Source: Rufibacter latericius
GTDB taxonomy: Bacteria; Bacteroidota; Bacteroidia; Cytophagales; Hymenobacteraceae
Reading direction: 5' to 3'
Assembly: GCF_003721515.1 (NCBI RefSeq)
Contig: NZ_RJJD01000003.1
Span: forward strand, 372,001-436,000
DNA: 64,000 bases
Shown: one piece after another, positions 17,466 through 26,039 of the stretch
Numbering within the stretch: the stretch's first letter is position 1
Layout of the letters: every line of letters begins with the position of its first letter
Translations under genes and position numbers: made by a program
The notes under the pieces: generated by a model
The model's input: the letters and a program-made list of their open reading frames with translations, nothing else
Told to the model about the DNA's origin: nothing
The model's database searches: none

Positions 17466-17501
17466 GTTTAGAGGCTACTTTTTCAAAAATGGCCAGAAAA
17501 C
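17466..17501. repeat. imperfect palindrome downstream of DUF1624 gene
   Basis: An inverted repeat with arms GTTTAGAGGCTACTTTTT and AATGGCCAGAAAAC around CAAA. It is a diverged member of the same palindrome family and a possible weak terminator for the gene ending at 17412. Confidence 0.4.
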
Positions 17502-17547
17502 AGCTCTGCCTCTATCTTCCATAGGCAAGGGAGTTTTACCTTGTTTA

Positions 17548-17772
17548 AACAGGAACCATCTAGTTATACCTGCTTTTCACAAAATCTACCCAGCCTGGCT
17601 GGATGACCACATCCAGATGCCGGACAAAACCGTCTCCCTGCTCATCCAGTTTCTGCTACAGGGCAACGGCAGCTTATCTACCCGCGCCCATACCAAAGAA
17701 TTTGCCTCCCTCACCCCAGAAGAAGCCACCGCCATTGAAACGCATTTCAAGCTGTTTTTCAAGGTGGAGTAA
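17548..17772 (+). pseudogene. C-terminal remnant of a Fic-like protein
   Basis: About 75 codons encoding PAFHKIYPAWLDDHIQMPDK, LLIQFLLQGNG and KEFASLTPEEATAIE. This pattern resembles the C-terminal tail of some Bacteroidota Fic-family proteins (a winged-helix-like LI-x-FL-x-Q-x-NG region). The catalytic HPFxxGNGR motif and everything before it are missing, and the upstream sequence in the same frame is not protein-like. A possible internal start is the ATG at 17617. I read it as the remains of a deleted gene at the edge of the accessory island. The family assignment is from memory of the pattern and is uncertain. Confidence 0.45.
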
Positions 17773-17904
17773 GTTGCTTTTTCTGAAATGTCAATGTTGT
17801 CACAAAGCCGCTCCTTTGGGTAAATGGGGTATGACTTCTCTTTGAAACAGCAACTAGTTTACATAAGTAATGAGCTAAGAACACCAATACCCTCTACTAG
17901 ACCC

Positions 17905-18030
17905 ATACTTCAAGTTTGAGCGAAGCGGTAACTTGGAGTAGAACCAATGGCCAGTTTGCAACTGGCGCCAGTTGCAAACTGGCCATTAAAGGGAGCCACA
18001 AGTTTCCGTTTCACTCAAACTTGCGGCATG
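17905..18030 (+). repeat. REP-like element, copy C (best preserved)
   Basis: About 126 bases running from ATACTTCAAGTTTGAGCG to CTCAAACTTGCGGCATG. The outer arms (GCGAAGCGGTAACTTG and CAAGTTTCCGTTTC) flank a perfect central palindrome at about 17949-17986, with arms GGCCAGTTTGCAACTGG and its complement. It lies far from the RAYT gene, showing the family is dispersed. Confidence 0.85.
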
Positions 18031-18090
18031 TGAGGTATGTAATGCTCCAGCCTTCGGAATGTAAAGCTCAAACCTACTGCATGAAAATGG

Positions 18091-18140
18091 AAAAGGCGTT
18101 TGCGACCTGTTTCTCTCAAAACAGCCCCAAAACGCCTTTT
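18091..18140. repeat. degenerate palindrome
   Basis: Imperfect arms AAAAGGCGTTTGCGACCTGTTT and AAAACAGCCCCAAAACGCCTTTT. It is a decayed member of the family with the CCTGTTTT/AAAACAG core. Confidence 0.45.
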
Positions 18141-18236
18141 GCACTTTGGCACTTCTACTACGCGTTCTTTTCCTTGTAAGGAATGGTGTTGCGCAAGCTC
18201 CCCATGCGTGCTGTCCTGAACCGGGTTTACGGGCAA

Positions 18237-18270
18237 GAAAAAGTGCCGTCCTCCCAAGAGAACGGCACTT
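18237..18270 (-). terminator. hairpin terminator for the lipoprotein gene
   Basis: Stem AAGTGCCGT / ACGGCACTT (18241-18249 with 18262-18270). On the minus strand it is followed by a T-run and lies about 48 bases after the stop at 18318. It is a typical rho-independent terminator. Confidence 0.65.
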
Positions 18271-18317
18271 GACCAAGCAAATTTATGTCAGAGAAAAAGG
18301 CCTTTGAACCGGCTGAG

Positions 18318-19238
18318 TTACTCACAGGCATAGGTGAAACTGTAATTAGGACCTCGGTCGGCAGTTTGGTTCTCGGGCCGGTTTTGGGTTGTATAGGTGA
18401 AGGTATTGGTCTTGGTGAAGTTGAACTGAGCAGTATTAAACTCTGTGCTTGGACCTTTTTTGGTTCCTTCGGATGAAGTACCAGAGGTCATGGTAGCCAC
18501 ATTATTTAAAGACCAGTTCTCGGGCGCCGAAATAAAGGGGAAATACTGGAAAAAGGGGCTTTCGCGGTATGGGTTGACCTTGTTGTCATAGGTGAACCGT
18601 TCGTCTACCATCACATCATATTTCACCTCTGCCCCCACATACTCCAGCACCCGGTACTCATGGCTGTTGGTGATGTTCCCCTGGGCATCATAGGTGTAGG
18701 TGATATCTCTGGAAATAAGCGGGGCCTGCCCGGTCATGAGATATTCCTTTACAGAGGTGAGTTGGTTTTTAGTGTTGTACCCCATGTTTCTGGTAGTCAC
18801 AATCACCGGGGGAGCAGAATAATCACCTAGCCTAAGGTGAAGGTGAATTTTTGAGAGGAGGCCTGAGGGCGTGTGTTCATACGTGTAGTAAAACATGGGC
18901 TTTCCGTCATTGTCCAGGAAATTGGTCTTTACCAATTGGCCCTGGGAGTTATACTCAAAGGAGTACGCCACCGGCACAGTGCTTCCGGTCTTCTTCGTAT
19001 CCACCACTTTGGTAAGCCGGTTGGCCGTGTACTGGAACTCGCGGGTGAAAGACTCAGCTGGATCAGGATAGTCCAGCACCTGTTTTACAATCCGGCATTT
19101 TACTTCCTTGGGTTGGGTAGGAACAGGCACGGGCGTTGGCTGAGGTACCGGGGCGGGATCTTCCTGCTTGCTGCCACAGGCAGTACCTAGAAAACACACC
19201 CATAGCAGCATCAAATAAAGATGAAAAGGTTTAGGCAT
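18318..19238 (-). CDS. lipoprotein with YD/RHS-like strand repeats, paralogue of the 7345-8244 gene
   Basis: A 306-residue lipoprotein with lipobox LGTAC (Cys about residue 21) and a long Pro/Val linker. After KCRIVKQVLDYPDPAESFTRE comes a chain of short beta-strand units (EYNSQGQLVKTNFLD, YEHTPSGLLSKIHL, YNTKNQLTSVKEY, YDAQGNITNSHEYR). It ends FTYACE, closely matching the end FTYVCEE of the 7345-8244 protein. The two proteins line up over their whole length with clear sequence identity, including VDERFTYDNKVNPYRE versus TTFTHDDKINPYHE. Probably outer-membrane or periplasmic; no enzymatic motif is visible and the role is unknown. Confidence 0.75.
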   Translation of the reverse strand: MPKPFHLYLMLLWVCFLGTACGSKQEDPAPVPQPTPVPVPTQPKEVKCRIVKQVLDYPDPAESFTREFQYTANRLTKVVDTKKTGSTVPVAYSFEYNSQGQLVKTNFLDNDGKPMFYYTYEHTPSGLLSKIHLHLRLGDYSAPPVIVTTRNMGYNTKNQLTSVKEYLMTGQAPLISRDITYTYDAQGNITNSHEYRVLEYVGAEVKYDVMVDERFTYDNKVNPYRESPFFQYFPFISAPENWSLNNVATMTSGTSSEGTKKGPSTEFNTAQFNFTKTNTFTYTTQNRPENQTADRGPNYSFTYACE

Positions 19239-19337
19239 AGAAATTTGTTATAGAATATTGGATAGAAGGATTAAAGCTACTCAATATTCATAAGTATTCT
19301 TAGCTACTTCTGTAAACCCCTACACCAATACCTATTT

Positions 19338-19459
19338 ATAATTCAAGTGCGCGTGCTGCGGTAAATGGAGTAGAAATGATGGCCTTTTTGTAAAGGCACC
19401 GTTGCAAAAGGGCTATTCAAGGCAGCCACAAGTTTCGGTTTGCCTCACCCTTACAGCTT
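19338..19459 (+). repeat. strongly decayed REP-like element, copy G
   Basis: It keeps the order ATAATTCAAG, GGAGTAGAAATGATGGCC, GCAGCCACAAGTTTCGGTTT and CTTG of the element at 17905-18030, but most palindromic pairing is lost. Confidence 0.5.
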
Positions 19460-19460
19460 G

Positions 19461-19522
19461 AAAAGCAAAATGCGTTTAGGGACTGTTTTTTGAAAAACTA
19501 CCCCTAACCGCATTTTGCTTTT
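19461..19522. terminator. imperfect long palindrome, terminator of mscS-like gene
   Basis: Outer arms AAAAGCAAAATGCG and CGCATTTTGCTTTT pair perfectly. The inner part (TTTAGGGACTGTTTTT / AAAAACTACCCCTAA) pairs with a few mismatches. It sits 8 bases after the minus-strand stop at 19531. Confidence 0.65.
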
Positions 19523-19530
19523 ATCAGCCC

Positions 19531-21330
19531 CTAAGCTCCCTTTTCTTTGTACGGTATGGTGTTGCGCAGGCTTTCAATGCGCTCCGGGCTAAACCGGGGC
19601 AACGGAAGGTCATCGGCGTCGCGCCACTGTTTTACTTTCCCAACGGTGGCCTGGGTTTTCTCTTCGGACAGGCCGGAGTCTCGACCCATTAAGATGGTTT
19701 GGGTTGGGTAGGCAAAGCCGGTTCCGCTGGCGTCAATCACATCCATCATGCGCAGCAGCAGGTCTTCCTGAATCTCCAGGAACTCATTGTAGTCGGCGGT
19801 CATCACGTACGAGAATACCTCCAGGTTATACGAAGAGGCCCCGATGCCCACAAACCGCACCCTTGCTGATTCTGGGTCAATCTTGGGGTGGGCGTAGAGA
19901 ATGCTCCGAAGCTCTACCAACAGAAACCGAATCTGGTCAGGGCTGGAATCGGCGCGTATGCCGAAGGTAGGGTGAAACCACACGCGGTCACGGTGGGCAA
20001 AGTTCTCAATGCGCTGCGAGGAAAAATCACCGTTGGGGATGGTCACCACGGTGCGGTCGTTCGTCCGGAGGCGGGTGGAGCGCATGCCAATGGATTCCAC
20101 GGTACCCGTGGTGTCGCCCACCTTGCAGAAGTCCCCTACCCTGATGGGCTGGTCGGCGATGAGTGTCACGCTACCCACAAAGTTCTCCACGGTTTTCTGG
20201 GCGCCCAATGCCAACGCGATACCACCAATCCCCAGGGCGGCCAAACCGGTCGTCACATCAAAGCCCAGCGTACCCAAAAACGCAATCACCCCGAAGACGA
20301 TGATCCCGATTTTTGCCCCCCGGCGCAGAAACAGCACTGCTGACAAAGCTGCCTGGTTCCGTTTGCGTAACAGTCTCCGTTGCAGATACTGAGACATAAC
20401 CTCTATCAGGCGCCATAGCAAAAGCAAAAACACCATCAGGCCAATGAGCACCGTTAACTGACTGAACTGCTGGCGTACAATGATGGAGATGCCTACGCGC
20501 TGGGTTGTGGCAATGAACAGCCACAAAGCCAGGTACAACTGCAAAGGCAAGGTAAACGCATGGATGATGCCCGTGATGTGTTCCTCGCGGGCTCTGCGCC
20601 AGAAAAGCTTAATCAGAAACACCACCAACCGAATCACTACCCAGGAACCGGTATAGGCCAGGCCTGCAATCATGAGCAGGAACACCCATTGCCCCACGGG
20701 TACGCCGTTCCACTTGGTGTCCACGGCAAACTCAGGCATTACTTTATCTGCGAGGGGCTTTTTGGTATCCTCAATGACCTCGGGTATGCGCTGCACCGTT
20801 TGGGAAGAGAAAAGCCAGACGGGGCCGCCTTCTGCGTCTTCCAGCTTCTCCAGAAACAAGTCAAACTCTTCGCCGTTGACGGTCGCATCGCCTACCCGGT
20901 CAAGGTTAGGGCCCAGGTTGTCATCGGTGCGTCCCTCGTAGGTGTCATTGATTAACGAATACGGAATAATGTCTCCGCTCTGGTCAAGCAGGCGTTGCAA
21001 AGCGTGGGCCAGCTTGGCACCGTTCTGCTTCCGGTCCAGGGTGCTGTCCAGGTTCAGGTAAAGGGCTGCTCTTTCATAATTCTCATCGGCAATGGAATTT
21101 ATGAAGCCCTGTACTGTCCCGCGCGGCGTGCGCCGGCCTAAAGTGTCCAGAGGCCAGTCTGGAGTCACCACCGCCGCAGCGGCTGAGTCTACTGTCTGTT
21201 CCTGGGCGTATCCCGGCAAAGCCTGGAGGGTCATTCCCAGCAGCAACAGGTAAAACAAGGGGCTTCGGCCCGAAATCTTATTTCTAAAAAAGGAAAGGAA
21301 GTGGTTGATAAAAGGCATTGGGTGGGTCAT
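19531..21330 (-). CDS. MscS-family mechanosensitive ion channel
   Basis: A 599-residue protein with an N-terminal signal peptide (hydrophobic core PLFYLLLLGMTLQALPGYAQ), a periplasmic domain of about 170 residues, several membrane helices, and a conserved MscS core. The core includes the pore-helix-like region GLAALGIGGIALALGAQKTVENF and the beta domain GDFCKVGDTTGTVESIGMRSTRLRTNDRTVVTIPNGDFSSQRIEN. The C-terminal vestibule follows. Such channels open under hypo-osmotic stress to release solutes. I prefer the ATG at 21330, because it is directly followed by a normal signal peptide. A longer frame to 21405 adds 25 residues without support. The gene ends in a palindromic terminator. Confidence 0.9.
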   Translation of the reverse strand: MTHPMPFINHFLSFFRNKISGRSPLFYLLLLGMTLQALPGYAQEQTVDSAAAAVVTPDWPLDTLGRRTPRGTVQGFINSIADENYERAALYLNLDSTLDRKQNGAKLAHALQRLLDQSGDIIPYSLINDTYEGRTDDNLGPNLDRVGDATVNGEEFDLFLEKLEDAEGGPVWLFSSQTVQRIPEVIEDTKKPLADKVMPEFAVDTKWNGVPVGQWVFLLMIAGLAYTGSWVVIRLVVFLIKLFWRRAREEHITGIIHAFTLPLQLYLALWLFIATTQRVGISIIVRQQFSQLTVLIGLMVFLLLLWRLIEVMSQYLQRRLLRKRNQAALSAVLFLRRGAKIGIIVFGVIAFLGTLGFDVTTGLAALGIGGIALALGAQKTVENFVGSVTLIADQPIRVGDFCKVGDTTGTVESIGMRSTRLRTNDRTVVTIPNGDFSSQRIENFAHRDRVWFHPTFGIRADSSPDQIRFLLVELRSILYAHPKIDPESARVRFVGIGASSYNLEVFSYVMTADYNEFLEIQEDLLLRMMDVIDASGTGFAYPTQTILMGRDSGLSEEKTQATVGKVKQWRDADDLPLPRFSPERIESLRNTIPYKEKGA

Positions 21331-21641
21331 AAATGGCTTCTGTGGAAAATAGAAAACAGAGGCATGAGAAAGCTTCCTCACTCCCTTTGGCGTGCATATA
21401 AGCACCAGGATTGGGGCTGCTTTTAGCTCATTTTCTTTAAAAACGTGCCGAAAGCCTGGGGGTTATACTTCTGTGTTAAAGTTGCCTTCTTTAGAACCCG
21501 CTGTAAACCCGCTTTTGAATGGCAGCTTCTCTTGCCCCTTCAAGGTCAGAATTGATGATCGTTCTGCTACTCTCCCCAAGTCATTTCCTGGGCTTATCTC
21601 CTTACAGCCTGTCTTTTAGCAACTCTGCTACCCAAGGCGGA

Positions 21642-21660
21642 ATCCCCCTTTGAAGAGGCC
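21642..21660 (-). repeat. short CCCCTTTGAAG-type repeat
   Basis: A CCCCCTTTGAAGAGGCC sequence that is the inverted counterpart of the CTTCAAAGGGG segments at 21786-21814 and 23989-24020. It may be a remnant of a dispersed intergenic element. Confidence 0.35.
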
Positions 21661-21785
21661 AAAGGCGATGTTTACACCTGTTGATCTAGGCGCTATTGTT
21701 TTGTAGGGGCAATCTCTTGTGGTTGCCCTAAACAGGAGTTGCGCTTTTGCCCCTGCGGGAAAGCCAACGGTTCCTGTAACGACCT

Positions 21786-21814
21786 GGTCATCCCCCTACC
21801 CCCTTCAAAGGGGA
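21786..21814 (+). repeat. short dispersed repeat, copy 1
   Basis: Begins GGTCATCCCCCTACC and ends CTTCAAAGGGG. The same pattern recurs at 23989-24020 with few changes, on the other side of the CP-ATP-grasp gene. Confidence 0.45.
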
Positions 21815-22340
21815 CATTCGGCTTCTGGGTTCCTCAAGATTCCTGGGTTAACTCTTGGGTTAATGTTAATCCATTTAGTAGTAAAAAAATTCCTATGGGA
21901 GAAATCCTTAGAGGTAAATCCAACTTTGAAACCCAATGTTTTTCCGGCATCTACAGGAGGGAATTACCACGTCATGACCTGGATTCATTCTTTCCCTCTG
22001 CGGAAAGTACGTTAGGGCCTTTAGATTAATACTGATTTTCATCAATTGGCCTTCTTTATAGGGTTTGGCGGCAAACTTTGCCCCATCCTTTTCCCGTAAG
22101 GGGCAGTTTAGAAAGGTACAGGTCGGGCGGCAACTCCTCCTGATTTCCCAACCTTCTCAAGGCAGTTTTGCTGGGCGAAGCAGGACAGACACAGAGATTT
22201 GAGGCAGAATGCGGCAGTACATCTTCGGGGCTTTGCCCCTCATTTCGTGAAAACAGGCGCAAATCAGGACTTAACAAATTCCGGGTTTGCCTATTGGACA
22301 GATTACCTCTTACTACTTTAACGTATTTAGACCTACAGAT

Positions 22341-23927
22341 ATGGATGCAGCTGTGCGCCAGAACCAGAGCAGTGGAATTTTGGAGAATTACCAGATTCTC
22401 CCACAGTTTTTAGATGAAGTATTTAAGGCTCCGGGCCAGGTACACCCGCATTACCAGGCCGTGTATCAGCAGTTTCTGGAGTTTTCAAAAGAGGATTTCA
22501 AAGAACTGAACGAGCACGCCAAGATGTCGTTCTTCAACCAGGGCATCACCTTTTCGGTGTACACAGACAAGGCCAAGGGCGTAGAACGCATTTTCCCTTT
22601 TGACCTGTTCCCCCGCATTATACCCGCCGCCGAGTGGGCCCGCCTGGAGGAAGGCATTGTGCAGCGGTGCGTGGCTCTGAACCTGTTCATGCAGGACATC
22701 TACGGTCCGCAGCACATCCTCAAAGACAAGGTAGTACCCGCCGAGCTGATTTTCTCCTCCAAGAACTACCTCAAGGCCATGCTGGATTTCAAACCCATTG
22801 GCGGCATCTACAACCACATCTCCGGCACTGACCTTATCAAGCACTCAGACGGGAAGTACTACGTGCTGGAGGACAACCTGCGGTGCCCGTCGGGCATCAG
22901 CTACGTGCTCTCTAACCGCGTGACCATGAAACGGACGCTGTTCCAGATATTCCGGCAGTTCAATGTGAGCACCGTGCAGGAGTATCCGCAGGAACTGCTG
23001 GCTACTATGCAGAGTGTCGCGCCCAAAGGCATTGATGCGCCCACCTGCGTGGTGCTTACCCCGGGCGTGTACAACTCGGCGTACTTTGAGCATGCGTTCC
23101 TGGCGCTCACCATGGGCGTGCCGCTGGTGGAAGGCCGCGACCTGTACGTAGAGAAGAACTTCGTGTACATGAAGACTATCAACGGCCCCAGACGGGTAGA
23201 CGTGGTGTACCGCCGCCTGGACGATGACTTCCTGGACCCAATGGCCTTCAAGCCGGATTCCATGCTGGGCGTTCCCGGAATTATGGCTGCTTACAAAAAA
23301 GGCAACGTAAACCTGATTAACGCGCCCGGCACCGGCTTCGCCGATGACAAAGCGGTCTACACCTACGTGCCCGACATTATCCGGTACTACCTGCAGCAGG
23401 AGCCCATCCTCAACAACGTGCACACCTACCGCTGCGAGAAAGACGATGATTTCAAATACGTGCTGGAGAACATGGCCAACCTGGTCATTAAACCCGTGGA
23501 TGAAAGCGGCGGTTACGGCATCCTCATCGGGAACAAGGCTACAAAGGAGGAACTAAGCGAGTTCAAAGCCCTGGTAACCGAAAACCGGCGCAAGTACATC
23601 GCGCAGCCTATCATGAACCTATCTATGCACGCCACCTTCATTGAAGGCGAAGACCAGTTTGAACCCCGCCACGTGGATTTAAGAACGTTCACGCTTTTGG
23701 GCAAAGATCGGCAATTCGTGCTCAAAGGAGGTCTCTCCCGCGTGGCCCTCAAAAAAGGCAGCCTCATTGTGAACTCCTCGCAGGGCGGTGGCTCTAAAGA
23801 CACCTGGGTAATGGCGGAAGACGGCTCCGGCATGTCGATGGAACAGAACAGTTCCATGGAACAAAGCATGACCATGAACGGAGAAACCATGACCATGGGC
23901 CCTCAAGGAATGTCCATCGGGACTTAA
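22341..23927 (+). CDS. circularly permuted ATP-grasp protein
   Basis: A 528-residue protein of the circularly permuted ATP-grasp family (DUF404/DUF407). Its region SGISYVLSNRVTMKRTLFQ and the Gly-rich VIKPVDESGGYGILIGNKA near the C-terminal third are typical of its ATP-binding lobes; YYVLEDNLRCPSG contains conserved acidic metal-binding residues. The family is predicted to form amide bonds between peptides or amino acids, working with alpha-E and transglutaminase proteins, both encoded just downstream. The ATG at 22341 was chosen; an in-frame TTG at 22287 would add 18 residues. The last 35 residues form an odd Met-rich tail with repeats such as MSMEQ and MTMNGETMTMG, absent from the typical family end. 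Confidence 0.85.
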   Translation: MDAAVRQNQSSGILENYQILPQFLDEVFKAPGQVHPHYQAVYQQFLEFSKEDFKELNEHAKMSFFNQGITFSVYTDKAKGVERIFPFDLFPRIIPAAEWARLEEGIVQRCVALNLFMQDIYGPQHILKDKVVPAELIFSSKNYLKAMLDFKPIGGIYNHISGTDLIKHSDGKYYVLEDNLRCPSGISYVLSNRVTMKRTLFQIFRQFNVSTVQEYPQELLATMQSVAPKGIDAPTCVVLTPGVYNSAYFEHAFLALTMGVPLVEGRDLYVEKNFVYMKTINGPRRVDVVYRRLDDDFLDPMAFKPDSMLGVPGIMAAYKKGNVNLINAPGTGFADDKAVYTYVPDIIRYYLQQEPILNNVHTYRCEKDDDFKYVLENMANLVIKPVDESGGYGILIGNKATKEELSEFKALVTENRRKYIAQPIMNLSMHATFIEGEDQFEPRHVDLRTFTLLGKDRQFVLKGGLSRVALKKGSLIVNSSQGGGSKDTWVMAEDGSGMSMEQNSSMEQSMTMNGETMTMGPQGMSIGT

Positions 23928-23988
23928 GGCTCCATGGGCAAGCCTTGGGGGACTAAAAGTGATGTAGGCATTTTGATCGGCTAAAGCA

Positions 23989-24020
23989 GGTCATTCCCCT
24001 ACCTTCTTCAAAGGGGAACC
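23989..24020 (+). repeat. short dispersed repeat, copy 2
   Basis: GGTCATTCCCCTACC followed by CTTCAAAGGGGAACC, matching 21786-21814. Just after it are two direct copies of GACTCAGAACT (24054-24064 and 24075-24085), directly upstream of the alpha-E gene. Confidence 0.45.
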
Positions 24021-24092
24021 ACCAAATAAAGTAAACAAAACCAACAACCTCCTGACTCAGAACTCAGGATTCAAGACTCAGAACTATAAAAT

Positions 24093-25046
24093 ATGCTTTC
24101 ACGAATTGGAAACAGCTTGTTTTGGATGGGACGCTACATTGAGCGGGCCGAGCACATTGCCCGGTATACCCGAGTGCAGTATGTCTCCTCAGTAGATGCG
24201 CCGCTTGGCCCGCACCGCGATTTGATTCTGGAGTCTATCCTGAACATGGCGGGCAGCAAAGACGCGTATTTTGGGGTACATGAAAAGCTGGAAGACGACA
24301 AAGTCATAGATTTTATTTCCATCTCAGAAGCCAACCAGTTCTCTATTCTCAGCTACATAGGCCGCATCAGGGAAAACGCCCGCGGCTCCCGCGACAACAT
24401 CTCCATTGAGTTATGGGAGGCCATCAACCGGTTTTACCACAAGGTAAATGAGCTGATGACCTCAGAAATGGCTTCGGAAGAGATTGAGTTCTTCTCCCGC
24501 AGAATTGAGGAGAACAGTTATATCACCAAAGGGTACATTGAAAACACCCTGCTTCACAACGATGTCTGGATGCTCATCTCACTGGGCATGCACCTGGAGC
24601 GCGCCATACAGGTTATCAGAATCCTGCAAACCAAGCTGGAAGACATTGAAAAATTAGAGTTCCTGAAGCAGGGAAGCGCCCTGGAGAACTATCAATGGAG
24701 TACCACCCTCAAGAGCACAGAGGCCTTTGACATGTTCATGCGCTGCCATAAAACCAGCCCTACCCGGTCGCACGTGATAGATTTTTTGCTTTTTGATACC
24801 CAGTTTCCTAAGTCTGTTGCGTATAGCATGGAGTGGATTAAGAAATGCATTGAAGGAATCTCTTTTCAGCAGGAAGAAAGCCGGAAAGAATCATTGGAGT
24901 TTATGGCCGGAAAACTGGCCTGCCGTTTCCAGTACCTCACCATTGATGAGGTAGAGGACAGGGCTTCCAAGTTCCTGGAGAGGACCTTAGGTGATATCTA
25001 TGAGATTGCCAATCTACTAGACGTTAAATATTTAAAGTACCATTGA
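24093..25046 (+). CDS. alpha-E domain protein (DUF403)
   Basis: A 317-residue all-helical protein. MLSRIGNSLFWMGRYIERAE at the N-terminus is the signature start of the alpha-E domain, and later helices contain RENARGSRDNIS and MHLERAIQVIRIL. It has no signal peptide. The family occurs almost always next to circularly permuted ATP-grasp and transglutaminase genes, as here (166 bases upstream, 22 bases downstream), and comparative genomics predicts a shared peptide-synthesis or tagging system. The biochemical role is unknown. The start is firm because the family signature begins at the first Met. Confidence 0.88.
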   Translation: MLSRIGNSLFWMGRYIERAEHIARYTRVQYVSSVDAPLGPHRDLILESILNMAGSKDAYFGVHEKLEDDKVIDFISISEANQFSILSYIGRIRENARGSRDNISIELWEAINRFYHKVNELMTSEMASEEIEFFSRRIEENSYITKGYIENTLLHNDVWMLISLGMHLERAIQVIRILQTKLEDIEKLEFLKQGSALENYQWSTTLKSTEAFDMFMRCHKTSPTRSHVIDFLLFDTQFPKSVAYSMEWIKKCIEGISFQQEESRKESLEFMAGKLACRFQYLTIDEVEDRASKFLERTLGDIYEIANLLDVKYLKYH

Positions 25047-25068
25047 TGCCAGTTTTGGCCTTTCATCT

Positions 25069-25974
25069 ATGAAAACAGAATACGAGGTGGTGTACCGTAC
25101 CCACAACACGTATGAGGAAAATGTGAGGGAGGCCTTCTTTTCTTTCCTGATTCTTCCCTGCCAGAATGAAAATCAGGTAGTGCGGAACGTTGCGTGGAGC
25201 AACTCGCTGGAGGCCGAGACCTTTCAGCACACCAATCCTTTTGGTTTTGAGGTCATCAACCTGCACTCGGTAGAGCCTTTCAGCGCGTTTGAATTCCAGA
25301 TGCGGGCCATTGTGGAGAAGAGTTGGACACCGTTCCCGTTGGAGGGCCTTTTACCTCTTGAGGAAGAGCAACGCCTGCTGCATGACCATTTGTTTTACCT
25401 GGAGAACCACCAGTACCTGGGTTTCGGGCATTATACCAACATCAAAGAGATGTACCGAAGCAAACTATTGATGCGAAGCCCGGAGCAAGGGGTGTATGAC
25501 TACTTGCAGAAGCTGAACAACTTCATCAATGACCTGCTGGAATTTGACCCCGTGCCCACCCACGTGTGCACATCGGCGAACGAGGTACTCAAACTTGGCC
25601 GAGGCGTTTGCCAGGACTACACCCATTTGTTTATTGGTATTGCCCGCCTGAACAAGATTCCGTGCCGGTATGTATCTGGGTATTTGAATCAGGGCCTGGA
25701 ACTGGAGGGATCTGCGGTGATGCATGCCTGGGCTGAGGCCTTTATTCCAGGGTTTGGGTGGCAAGGTTTTGACCCAACAAACAACCTGCTGGCTGATGTC
25801 CATTACATAAAAGCGGCCCATGGGTCAGATTACGCAGACTGCAGTCCCTTGAAAGGCACCCTCAAAACCAACGGAAAACAAAAAACCAGTTACGGTGTAA
25901 GCGTCCATCCCCTTCAGGAAGCAGAACAACCCCAACAGCAGCAAATGCAAACCCAATCAAGCCTGCAGGTGTAA
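25069..25974 (+). CDS. transglutaminase-like protein
   Basis: A 301-residue protein with the bacterial transglutaminase N-terminal region followed by the papain-like core. The catalytic Cys is in GRGVCQDYTHLF (about residue 181), the His in VMHAWAEAFIPGFGW (about 218) and the Asp in GFDPTNN (about 235). A low-complexity Gln-rich tail (QQQQMQTQ) ends the protein. Such proteins usually hydrolyse peptide or isopeptide bonds. In this gene context the partner substrate may be the product of the ATP-grasp enzyme. The start is 22 bases after the alpha-E gene stop, so the two are probably cotranscribed. Confidence 0.88.
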   Translation: MKTEYEVVYRTHNTYEENVREAFFSFLILPCQNENQVVRNVAWSNSLEAETFQHTNPFGFEVINLHSVEPFSAFEFQMRAIVEKSWTPFPLEGLLPLEEEQRLLHDHLFYLENHQYLGFGHYTNIKEMYRSKLLMRSPEQGVYDYLQKLNNFINDLLEFDPVPTHVCTSANEVLKLGRGVCQDYTHLFIGIARLNKIPCRYVSGYLNQGLELEGSAVMHAWAEAFIPGFGWQGFDPTNNLLADVHYIKAAHGSDYADCSPLKGTLKTNGKQKTSYGVSVHPLQEAEQPQQQQMQTQSSLQV

Positions 25975-26039
25975 ACCTTGCATAGCCTACTAGATAAGTG
26001 GCTAGTGTATGCTAACCTACAGTAAACATAATTTTTAAA

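Larger units (their letters stand above)
17773..18317. other. repeat-rich non-coding stretch
   Basis: No gene. It contains REP-like copy C (17905-18030), a degenerate palindrome (18091-18140) and a hairpin terminator for the minus-strand lipoprotein gene (18237-18270). Confidence 0.7.
21331..22340. other. 1 kb non-coding stretch
   Basis: No convincing gene on either strand; short open frames here lack protein-like composition. It holds two copies of a short CCCCTTTGAAG-type repeat (21642-21660 and 21786-21814) and a decayed palindrome near 21420-21455 (TTTTAGCTCATTTTCTTTAA...). It probably represents decayed sequence plus the leader of the CP-ATP-grasp gene. Confidence 0.5.

Noticed and set aside
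21392-22029. Several short plus-strand open frames after the MscS gene
   Set aside because: They overlap in different frames, lack protein-like composition and cover short repeats.
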